64,000 nucleotides of DNA from Triatoma infestans (lineage: Eukaryota; Arthropoda; Insecta; Hemiptera; Reduviidae). The translations under genes and the position numbers were made by a program. The notes under the pieces were generated by a model. That model saw nothing but the letters and a program-made list of their open reading frames with translations, made no database searches and was not told the origin of the DNA. How positions within the stretch are numbered: position 1 is the first letter of the stretch; every line of letters begins with the position of its first letter. The DNA lies in the NCBI GenBank assembly GCA_011037195.1, contig JAAEAF010001559.1:62001-126000 (forward strand). The letters are read 5' to 3'. Shown here in pieces: positions 55,259 through 64,000 of this stretch.

Positions 55259-56392
55259 ATAAAATAAACCAAGTTTAAAAAAATAGCTACTTCCTAGAAA
55301 TATTAATTTATTGTTATTCTTTTCTTTTTTTTTTGTTGACCTAAATTACAATATAATTAAAGGAAAAATCTAATTCTGGTTTTCCCGCAAATATATACAC
55401 ATACGTATGTGAGAAAAATACATTAAAAAAAAGAAAAGTTAATTACATTTATATTTTATTATTTAATGTTCTACATAAATTAAATTTAATTTCTTTGTAA
55501 AAAAAAAAAAAAAAAAGATACAATAAGAGAGTTTTTGTTATGAAAGAATAATTGAATCTCCTTTTCGTATAAACTGAATTGAAATAACTATAAAGCTGTT
55601 CTCTGGCCTGAGTTCAAGATAGTTCATAGAAAAGTAGCGGAGTAGTGAGATGTTAAAAATACCTGATTTTATTCCTAGATTAAATAGTATTTTCTTTTTT
55701 TTATTTAATGAATGAACGAAGTGATAATTGAAATTGAACAAGCAATTTATTAAAAAAAAAAAATTATTCATTTGATTAATAGTAATATTTTTGTAAAATA
55801 AAGAGAAAAACATTTTTGAATTAATTAATATTTAAAGAAAATAATTAATACTTGTTATAAAACAAAAAACAAAAAAATTATAGCCAAAAATTTATTTAAA
55901 ATAAAAAAGCAAGATGGTGGGCCAATTCCACCATTATTATTATACAGAGGGAGGGGAATACATATTAGGTTCCAAACAGGGGCTGACGTCATTTGATCAT
56001 GGTCACAAGGTCGAGCCTGACAATCCTAGACAAACTAGAGAATTTCAAGGTCTATTCTTGTTAATTTTATTTTAAAAATTTATCTCATCTCAATAACATC
56101 TTTTATTTTCATTAATTTTTTGTGTGCAATTAATGCACAATTTTTAAATAGAATTAATAATATTTTATGTACTAATAATATTAAAAGTCATTTCTTATAC
56201 TAATATTAACTTTTTTTGTACAAGGTTAAATAACAAAAAAAAATGTCCGGATGTAAAGACACTCGCACGTGTTTCTCTTACCCCCCCCCCAATTCTTAAA
56301 CAATGTTATTAAAAAGTTCAGATTTTAATTAAATATTTTACGTATTGCTTTTACTTGTTGTACGTACAGTAGAGAAAACTTAAAACACCATA
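55259..56392. other. No gene seen; AT-rich DNA
   Basis: A-rich and T-rich runs, including 17 A at 55500-55516. A 10-base C run at 56281-56290 follows the D1-like word GACACTCGCACGTGTTTCTC. Frames of 91 and 100 codons on the minus strand have no recognisable domain. Confidence 0.5.
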
Positions 56393-56935
56393 TTGGCTGA
56401 CAGTTTAAAGGATTCCGTCAGAGTCCTAACTTTCTCAAATATTCCTAAAAATAATTTTCTTAAAGAAAAAACTTTCAAGCAGTGTAATAGCCTGATACAT
56501 AGCAGCCTGACACATAGTAGCCTGATACAAAGTATACTACCATATGCCGGATACTGGAGAGGGGCAGCACAAATATCAATGCTTGAAAGAATAAGAAATG
56601 AAAATGAAATAAGAAAGAAAATGAACAACAAAAAAATGTGCTGCAGAAGGTGGAGGAAAAGAGACTTGGATGGAACGGCCATGTAAAAAGAATGTGGAAG
56701 ATGGGAAGAATAGCTAAAGAGAACCTAGACTGGGAAACCGTGGGAAGAACATGAAGAAGGGGCAGACCCAGGAAAAACAGGATGGATGGCGTCCGAGAAA
56801 GCCTCCACGGTTACGGCAGAGTAAAGAGGATATCCAGGGATAGATCCAGTTGGAGGCTGAACGTAAAAGAAATATTTGGTTGAGGAAAACCTCAGCATTG
56901 AGGAACTCGGTATATATGTATATATATACATTTGA
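56393..56935 (+). pseudogene. LINE ORF2 C-terminal fragment with 3' end
   Basis: Across one frameshift: IRNENEIRKKMNNKK, then VEEKRLGWNGHVKRMWKMGR, RRGRPRKNRMDGVRESLHGY and a RSSWRLNVKEIFG end. The LxWxGHVxRM and GRPRKxRMDxV motifs are standard in the C-terminus of many insect LINE ORF2 proteins. The stop at about 56880 is followed by GGAACTCGGTATATATG and TA repeats, probably the element's 3' end. The 97-codon frame covers only its first part. Confidence 0.85.
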
Positions 56936-57226
56936 AACTCGTACGACTTTCTCTATAATTCCTTCAGATATAAACGACCATTTTTTTTTGCAAAGTTAAG
57001 ATTGCTACAAAATGCCTTTTCTTAATATTGTTCCGTTATAGAAACTGTTCAATTATTGAAAGACCGCTTAGAGTTATTTCATATTTAAAGAAAATGTTGA
57101 AAACGCTTTTGAGCTTTTGAAAAAAAATTAACAAGAAAACTCAAAATTGCCCCTCCCTCAAAATAAAAATATTCGTCTTTTTTTAAAAATATTATGATCA
57201 CCTTCTTAAGTTGACGCATTGCCAGC
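56936..57226. other. No feature seen
   Basis: AT-rich DNA with several A and T runs. Separates two LINE fragments in opposite orientation. Confidence 0.5.
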
Positions 57227-57560
57227 CTTTTTTTTTTTTGGTGATAATTCGAGCGTGGTAGTCTGCTGGACATACCGTGCTTGGGGAAGGATAAAGGGGC
57301 CTATTACTACACTGCGACCTACACAATCTTTTGTGCTATGCACTTCGGGTGCCTTAGACTAGCCTAGCACCCCATCAGGTTAAGATCCCTAAGAAATCTT
57401 AATACACTGGCGGGCTCTACGGAAGCTATACTCTCCTCCTCCTTCTGATGATTACCCAGGTTCCTGAATATTCTCTGAGTAGCCATGCAGAGTCTGTTTA
57501 GGAGATGTATTGCAGTTTCCTCCATGATAAAACGTGTTTATTATATCTGTCAACATATCC
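57227..57560 (-). pseudogene. R1/LOA-like LINE, 3' end with poly(A)
   Basis: Minus strand: METAIHLL-like segment (EETAIHLLNRLCMATQRIF) and SVLRFLRDLNLMGC, matching the finger and final residues of an R1/LOA-type ORF2. The 3' UTR holds AGCACAAAAGATTGTGTAGG, GTCGCAGTGTAGTAATAGG and CCCC, and ends in an A run (T run at 57229-57239 on the plus strand). This UTR is the likely source of the type-1 SINE tail. Confidence 0.7.
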
Positions 57561-60199
57561 GGTACCTTTTTAGAAAGAAACCGCTTTGTGATAAGACGTT
57601 TTCCCAATCAATAAAACCCAAAAGTAACAAATAAAGGGCAAAAACTTTCCCTTTACAACATGTTTTACTCTATGGCGTGTTAACATGTTGATTACTTGTC
57701 TTAGGATATTTGTGATGGGGCTGGATGGATTTTTTCTGTCAGACAAGTATCTGAAACATTGAAGTTATAGTTTCCGCACCAAAAATGTGCAATTTCTCGC
57801 AAGGATATACCGGTTTTGTGGATTCTGGACATTTCTTCCCTTCTTTGAAGTTGATTAGCTACACTTTCAGTAAGTACTAAAGAAACACCGATTGATTAGC
57901 CTGACGAGGCAATTTTTTTTTTTTTGGTATACGATCTTATATGTAGCGATCAATAAAAATAAAATGATATCATCTCTGTTTGGTGTAATTTTTGTAGAAT
58001 TAAGTCATTAGTGTGAATCACCATCCCTACTCATCTTTTTGTAAAATCTCGATTCTGCGACAATAGAACAGAAAATTACACAAAAATATATTAAAACATA
58101 ATTCCTGTTTAATGATGTGTTAAAAATTCCGGGAAAAATACCACCCAAAATTTCAATGTTGTGAAATTATTCTCATAAAAATAATCTATTGATTAAAGAA
58201 AGTTCAAACTGTTAAACGTCTTTATCTAACCAATAAGAAAAATAAAAATAAATAAACGTTCTATACTTTACGCAAAAAATCTGAACAACATTGTTCTATA
58301 CATTTCTCTAATAAGATTATCGATAAATAAATGACAATATAAATAAAATTATCGATCACTGATTATACAAATATTAAAAAAAAAAAAAAAAACTAAATTT
58401 AAAATACACCTACATTTATAAAAAATAGTAACAATTTAATACTTTAAAAAAAAAGAAAGGAAAAAAATCATCAGATTTATTTTTCAGAAACATGATATTA
58501 TAACCAGTAAAAAAAAGGTTATCATTACAAAGTATTGCAAAGTATAAACAACACCTACATAGTATACACCCACGCTATAAAACAAATTTAGAAAATATTT
58601 GTAACAAATACAGGTGACTTAAATCTGTAAATGTGTGTAAATAATAAATTAAAAAAATATTAATAAAAATAATAATGAAAAATAATAAAAAATTCATAAT
58701 AATAATAATAACAATACTAAAACGGAAGCTGAATGAAAATAAGGAGTGTCTTGAATTAGTCAGAATTCTTTCATTGTATGTACAATAGAAAATATTTGTC
58801 GATATCTTTATTGGTTGAATGTCATGGTCTCTCTTTAGAGAATTATTACTCTTTAAAATTACTATTATTTATTATTACATTTTTCAAATAAATTCGATAA
58901 TAAATAAAATATATTTTTCTCCCCAAAGAAAATGTAATCATTCATGATTGCCACGCCACTTTTATTATACACGCAGCATATTTACTTATTGTACTGTACG
59001 AGTGCAGGTGTAAATTTCAAATAAAAGTTAAAAAAAAAAAAAAAAAAAAAATGTTTACTAAAATTTACGATAAATGAATAGCGATTGTAATAGAGAGAAT
59101 TCATTTTTTTCTCCGATTTGACCAGATAACATGTATCACCGCTATATCTGGACGGATCTAAACGTTCCGAGTGTTCTCAAAAGACTCCCATCCAATTGGT
59201 GTGAGAGGAATATTGAGAAACACGAAAATTAAAAAAAGAAACATTAATTTAATAACAATATCATTAATATAATATTAATTTTTCCAGAAAACATTTGGAA
59301 TTTACAAAATTATTTCGTTATCTATGTAGTGAATCGTGAAAATGTTTTCATTTCAAGGTCACCATGTACAAATATAACGTAATCCATTTAGAAGAGTTCA
59401 CGTACTTTTTTTTATATATCTTTGAATCTTTTTATATTTTATTTCTCTTTTTTATTTTTGTTTTTAAGTATATAAAATAGGTATTTTTGAAAAATATGTG
59501 AAACGTTTAGTTTCTACTTTCTAGTATTATTCATATATATTACAGTAACACAAAAATATATATATATATCTACATTTTATTTTTATGAGTTGCTTAAAAT
59601 TTTTACTGTTTAACAAATAGGCCATAACTAGGAAATACGTTAATCAACATTAACAGAACTGCAATATGTTTAAACAGAACATTTACAACATATAAATTAT
59701 GTAGTAAATTCGGTGCATTAAAAAAACATAGGATTAATATAATAGAGAGAAATGTCTTCTTTTTTTCTTTCTTGATAAGTTCATTTAATTATAATTTCCT
59801 TCAAAAATGAGAAAAAAGAATTACGAAATTAATGATCTCAGAAATAAAATTAGTAAAAATATCTAGAATTTTAAGTATCAGATATTTATTTATTTGAAAA
59901 CTTTTCAAATATGATTATGTAATCAATCAATCATTATTATGTTTTTGTAGAGGCGTGGAGGGGCTGTAAAGCCGAATCCATTATGACCTAAATTATCTAT
60001 TATAAGTGTTTGTTTTTATGCATGTAATTTGGTTATCTGCTAAGTGCACCATATGAACAACTAATTCTTCTAAATAACAGGAAAAGTAAAAAAACAATTC
60101 GGTGCTAGTCAGACAGAGAAATTAAAAAAAAATGTTTATTATTAATAAACTAAAAATTTTTTTTTTAACCACATGAGAAATAATGGTTTGCCTGACAAA
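57561..60199. other. No gene seen; long AT-rich stretch
   Basis: About 2.6 kb of AT-rich DNA with A runs near 58375-58392 and 59029-59051. A minus-strand segment near 57800-57850 reads RIHKTGISLREIAHFW, faintly like a transposase helix-turn-helix, but without support on either side. Confidence 0.5.
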
Positions 60200-60204
60200 A
60201 ATGA

Positions 60205-60412
60205 GCAAAGGAAAAGTGGTTAGCGTACTGGACGCCCCTCGCGGAGGACCCGTAGTCGAGACCAGCTGGGCTACTCTAGATTTTTTCTTCTTAGGTGATG
60301 TACAATGTTGTCTGTAACGAGAGAACATTGTCCGGAGGCCGGCAGTGCACTGAGAAGGCTCCGGTTTCTAATAACCACCTTAAATTAAAATAATAATAAT
60401 AATAATAAAAGT
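60205..60412 (+). mobile_element. tRNA-derived SINE, type-2 tail
   Basis: Head GAAAAGTGGTTAGCGTACTG and a weakened B box (CCCGTAGTCGAGACC). The body has TCTAGATTTTTTCTTCTTAG, TTGTCTGTAACGAGAGAACA, TTGTCCGGAGGCCGGCAGTG and CACTGAGAAGGCTCCG. The tail CCACCTTAAATTAAAA runs into (AAT)n. The hairpin-forming GTTGTC/AACATTGTCC segment is partly kept. Confidence 0.85.
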
Positions 60413-60560
60413 TCAAATTTATTATATATGTATATATAGAACATTTACGGCATGGTCTACTGTTCATCTGTCAGGTGTTTCCCTCAAAGAGAGAGGGCGC
60501 TACTGATCCTTATAAGTAAATTAAACATTCAAAAATCGGTGTAAAAACCTTCATGATAAA

Positions 60561-60757
60561 GAAAAGGGATTAGCTCAGTGATAGGGCGTAGAGGACGACC
60601 CTTGTTTGAATCTAGCAGTGTTGCCAACAAAGTTTGCTCTTCCTAGGAGGCTGTACAGCTCATTGCCCAGTGATGGGCAGTGTTCATCTGTTACTAGAGA
60701 GACTGGCACAGTGCACTTAGCAGTTTCCATGAGGGGGTAGGACTCACAATAGATCTT
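60561..60757 (+). mobile_element. tRNA-derived SINE, type-1 tail
   Basis: Head GAAAAGGGATTAGCTCAGTG and B-box-like TTGTTTGAATCTAGC. The body has CTCTTCCTAGGAGGCTGTAC, AGCTCATTGCCCAGTGATGG and GCACAGTGCACTTAGC. The tail CACAATAGATCTTTCAG leads directly into the 24-bp minisatellite. This is the only copy whose tail has been amplified. Confidence 0.85.
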
Positions 60758-60758
60758 T

Positions 60759-61070
60759 CAGATCGCAGTGCACTATTCCATTCAGATCGCAGTGCACTAT
60801 TCCATTCGGATCGCAGTGCACTATTCCATTCAGAACACAGTGCACTATTCCATTCAGATCGCAGTGCACTATTCCATTCGGATCGCAGTGCACTATTCCA
60901 TTCAGATCACAGTGCACTATTCCATTCAGATCGCAGTGCACTATTCCATTCAGATCGCAGTGCACTATTCCATTTAGATCGCAGTGCACTATTCCATTCA
61001 GATCGCAGTGCACTATTCCATTCAGATTGCAGTGCACTATTCCATTCGGATCGCAGTGCACTATTCCATA
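60759..61070 (+). repeat. 24-bp minisatellite, 13 units
   Basis: Thirteen head-to-tail units of CAGATCGCAGTGCACTATTC plus CATT, differing at one to three positions (CGGATC, CAGAAC, CAGATT, TAGATC variants). Because 24 is a multiple of three and the unit lacks stops in some frames, both strands carry artefactual open frames of 69-105 codons. The unit matches the tail of the adjoining type-1 SINE. Confidence 0.97.
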
Positions 61071-63490
61071 AAAAAGAATCTAAATAACTTTACATGATTA
61101 TCTTTTACTACAATTAATCTTGGAAATTTTTATTCATTTTAATTACTCTGATATAGTAGTGTTAATGATAAATGTTGATTAACACTCACGGACAAGCAGA
61201 TAACTTGAATGTGATTTCATTATAATCTAAAAGACAGCTTCTTTTATTCAAAACATCCAACAATATTTGCAATCCTACTTTTGCCCTAATTATATAAAGT
61301 AGTTTACCCAAAATTTCCTAAAATAAAGATTTTACTGAAAATTATTAATAAAAAAAAAAGAAAGAAAAAAGTAATACATTTTTATATTTGAATATGTGTG
61401 CAATATCAGTTTCACAGAAAATCATGGTTACCACTTTTGAGAAAAACTCATAATACTCATGAATCTAATATATAAAGTTGGATTTGTGACTATTTTATTA
61501 TTATTATTATTTTTTTATTTATTTAGGAGTCTTGAAAAAATGAATTTTAATTATACTTATTTAATTTGATCCTTTTCTTCAAATAAGTCGTTCATCAGCT
61601 GTACTTAGATTTTTAAAACATGAAAAAAATTAATGTTTCCAAAAAAAAATTTATACTCTTAAATCACCGACAACCTAAAGAAAGTAAACTACCTTTTAAT
61701 TTTTCAAATATTTAAAAAAAAAAAAATCTTATACTAGACTAAATTCAAAATAAATAAATTAATATCCGGGAATATATATATTCAAAACAATAATATTTTA
61801 ATGCGCTTTCATGAACGCAATAAAAATGGAAGGAAAATACAGAATTGAAATGTCTAAAAAAAAAAAAAAATAACAGATGTTTTTTTCCCTTATCTATTTC
61901 GGTTATTTTGTCGTTGCCTTCACATCTTATCTTATAACAATTTTGGAGATATATATATATATAAAGATAAGAAGACGTCCATACATATTATAAGATTAAC
62001 TTTGAAAAAAAATTTCAAACTGTACAAACAGAATCAAGAAATTAGGTTTACAAATAAATTTGTAACTTATTCCAAAATAAATGAACACGTTAGGCTAGAA
62101 ATTATATTGAGCTACTTTAAAATCAAGTTCTACTTTATGTTTCCTCCAACCTATTTATACACTTTTAAAATTATTACTTTTATTTCCAACGTCAAAAGTA
62201 TTCATTTCTTCTCCTGAAAATTACCAGCCTTGAATAGAAAATTAAAAAAAAACAAATATTAATTTAATTTCTAATATCAAAAAGATTATTTATATATTAT
62301 GTTATAATTGTTTATGGTTTTGTAATTGTAAATATTTTTCAAACTACGAGTTTCTATCTGGTTAATCTATTTATAGTATTTGCATTTGTCTGAAAACATT
62401 CTTTTTAACAAGGACGCCACTACAACTGTGCGCAAGATTTATATATTTGTAAAAAAGAATTTGTAATCTTTTTAATTAATAATAATAATATAGTGTTTAT
62501 AAAATTAATTATCATTAAATTCTTTTTTATCTTCTACTTACTACTATAAAAGGTATTATTGTAATGTTGTCTACAAATTTAAGAAAGTGAGTTTACATGC
62601 TTTGGGAATAAATTAAATAAAAAAAAAAGCAAATTAGCGCAAGCTTTCTTTCTGTTTGAGTTTGTTGAAAACAAAAAAATGGCATCAGTTTAAACTTTTG
62701 AAATTCCATTTAGTCACAATCATTGCAACCGGACACATCAAGGTTGCGGTTCAAAATCTTATTAACTGATAGTGCGCACAACTTTGCTTTTTTTTTATAC
62801 ATTTCTTCTATCACTGCCACATGTTTATTCCATGATAAATAATGAGCAAGTTGTATAATACGCTCAATTCATTTATGATGCACTTTTTTTCCTTTTAGAA
62901 CAGTTTCAGTTCTGTAACAAATACAACTATTATAAATTTTGACAAAAAGGAAAGAAGTACCGTTTGTTACAAAAATAACAAAAATAAACTTAGCGTTAAC
63001 TTGGCTAAAGGGAAAAAAAGCAGCCCTTGATATTCATTCACTAATTATATTTTGTTTGTAAAAGAGAGAATGGGAGACAAATTTAAAAAAAAGTAACATT
63101 CTGATGGACTTGAGTCATGTAAAATAAAGGAAAAACATTTAACTTAAAAAAACTCTCCATCTCTTCAATGTTACATGTTTAAGACCACATCCCAACCGGA
63201 AATATTTTTCAAAAAAAAACCGGAAGTGTCTTATCAGAAAGCGAATGACATTCATCACAAATTTAGAAATGATAAAAAAATATTATATAGTTAACATTTT
63301 GTTTTAAAAGGAAATATTTTAATTACGATACTAATGTTTAAGTATTCATTTTGCGAACGCAAATTATGTGATATCAGCCGTATTGTCGTGCATCCTTGAT
63401 TTACGTTTGGTTTTTTATGTAGGTGATATTTTATTTATTATTATTATTATTCAAAATATGATTGTTGAAATTAAATGACAAAAAAAAGTC
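61071..63490. other. No gene seen; long AT-rich stretch
   Basis: About 2.4 kb, very AT-rich, with many homopolymer runs and TA repeats. The word AAACCGGAAGTGTCTTATCA at 63219-63238 is a lone D1 core-like sequence. The 71-codon frame at 62002-62217 has no recognisable feature. Confidence 0.5.
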
Positions 63491-63530
63491 CTGGTATATG
63501 TATGTATGAAACACTTTATTATACAGTATC

Positions 63531-63565
63531 GGAACTTTCGACCTAGGCGCCAGGTCATTTTTAAG
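63531..63565 (-). ncRNA. Decayed third hammerhead-like motif
   Basis: Minus strand: CTTAAAA in place of CTGANGA, a short A/T spacer, helix II GACCT/AGGTC (five pairs) with a GGCGCCT loop, then GAAA and GTTCC. Followed by CGATACTGTATAATAAAGTG. The layout of spacer, helix II and GAAA matches families A and B but both core G residues are lost, so it cannot be active. It represents a separate family. Confidence 0.45.
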
Positions 63566-63727
63566 ATAACCAACTAGATAAAACAGCATAGCCAGGTTAA
63601 GTTTGATGATAGAGTATATTACATATTTTAGCAGTGTTGGAAAATAAGCGGTGTCAATATTTCAATAAATTCGGATATATGGCTTCTAAGATCAGTAATA
63701 TCTGTTTTAAAGTTGATAGATGTTCTG

Positions 63728-63946
63728 GGGAAGGGAAATTCTAAGTGGCGTACTGACCACAGGAGGACCCGGGTTCGATTCCAGCTGTGATACCCTCAGA
63801 TTTTTTCTTCCTAGGAGCCTCTACAGCTTTCCGGTGATGGACAGTGTTGTCCATAACGAGAGAACACTGTCCGGAGGCCAGCAGTGCACCGAGAAGGCTG
63901 CCAATGACCATGGATGTTGACGCGCTTTAAATTAAAAAAAAAAAAC
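63728..63946 (+). mobile_element. tRNA-derived SINE, type-2 tail, with target-site duplication
   Basis: Head with a decayed A box (GGGAAATTCTAAGTGGCG) and an excellent B box (GACCCGGGTTCGATTCCAGC). The body has TCAGATTTTTTCTTCCTAGG and a 10-bp inverted repeat GGACAGTGTT/AACACTGTCC at 63839-63872, then GGAGGCCAGCAGTGCACCGA. The tail GGATGTTGACGCGCTTTAAA ends in an A run. GTTCTG flanks both ends (63722-63727 and 63947-63952), a probable target-site duplication. Confidence 0.9.
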
Positions 63947-64000
63947 GTTCTGTTAATGTTGATGTGGATCATTTCTAAATGAATTTTCTTTTTTTGTGAA

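Noticed and set aside
56393..56686. 97-codon frame as an independent gene
   Set aside because: It is the first part of a LINE C-terminal fragment that continues in another frame to about 56880.
57800..57850. Helix-turn-helix of a Tc1/mariner transposase on the minus strand
   Set aside because: Only about 16 suggestive residues, no continuation and no TIRs.
60744..61061. 105-codon repetitive protein in the 24-bp minisatellite, with an overlapping frame on the other strand
   Set aside because: Both are arithmetic consequences of a 24-bp unit without stop codons.

Overview
This window looks like intergenic DNA from a eukaryote, most likely an arthropod. It is very AT-rich, and I found no intact host protein-coding gene, rRNA, functional tRNA, CRISPR array or bacterial-type operon. 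Almost everything recognisable is mobile-element debris: tRNA-headed SINEs, several non-LTR retrotransposon (LINE) clades, Penelope-type palindromes with hammerhead-like ribozyme motifs, Helitron, PIF/Harbinger and mariner remnants, and a Polinton-type DNA polymerase fragment. I cannot name the species.

Layout. 0.1-9.3 kb: a direct segmental duplication (about 0.12-2.2 and 7.5-9.3 kb), each copy carrying two SINEs, around copies of a very abundant dispersed repeat that I call D1. 10.1-12.4 kb: a SINE and a decayed LINE with an open 176-codon ORF1-like frame. 13.77-25.70 kb: a giant inverted repeat (arms 6.7 and 4.6 kb, spacer 0.7 kb) built of hairpin-bearing tandem units, with a Polinton-type polymerase fragment in mirror image in both arms. 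26.8-27.5 kb: a deleted PIF/Harbinger element with TIRs and a TTA duplication, sitting inside a D1 copy. 29.55-31.18 kb: a 1.6 kb G/T-only minisatellite. 32.4-45.7 kb: ribozyme-bearing palindromes, an LTR-like repeat family, a mariner remnant and a LINE reverse transcriptase. 46.5-47.7 kb: a Helitron 3' end with helicase remnants. 48.4-57.6 kb: six LINE fragments, two more ribozyme-bearing palindromes and a SINE with a clear target-site duplication. 57.6-64 kb: AT-rich DNA with three SINEs and a 24-bp minisatellite.

The elements are linked to one another. One SINE subtype ends in a tail resembling the 3' end of an R1/LOA-like LINE present in the window, and the 24-bp minisatellite appears to have been amplified from that tail. 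D1 copies host the Harbinger element and several CA microsatellites. The inverted ribozyme copies share a self-complementary helix III that would favour dimers.

The strongest candidates for new biology are the inverted-repeat element with its captured polymerase fragment, and the family of palindromic elements carrying hammerhead motifs on opposite strands. All identifications come from reading the sequence; no database search was possible.
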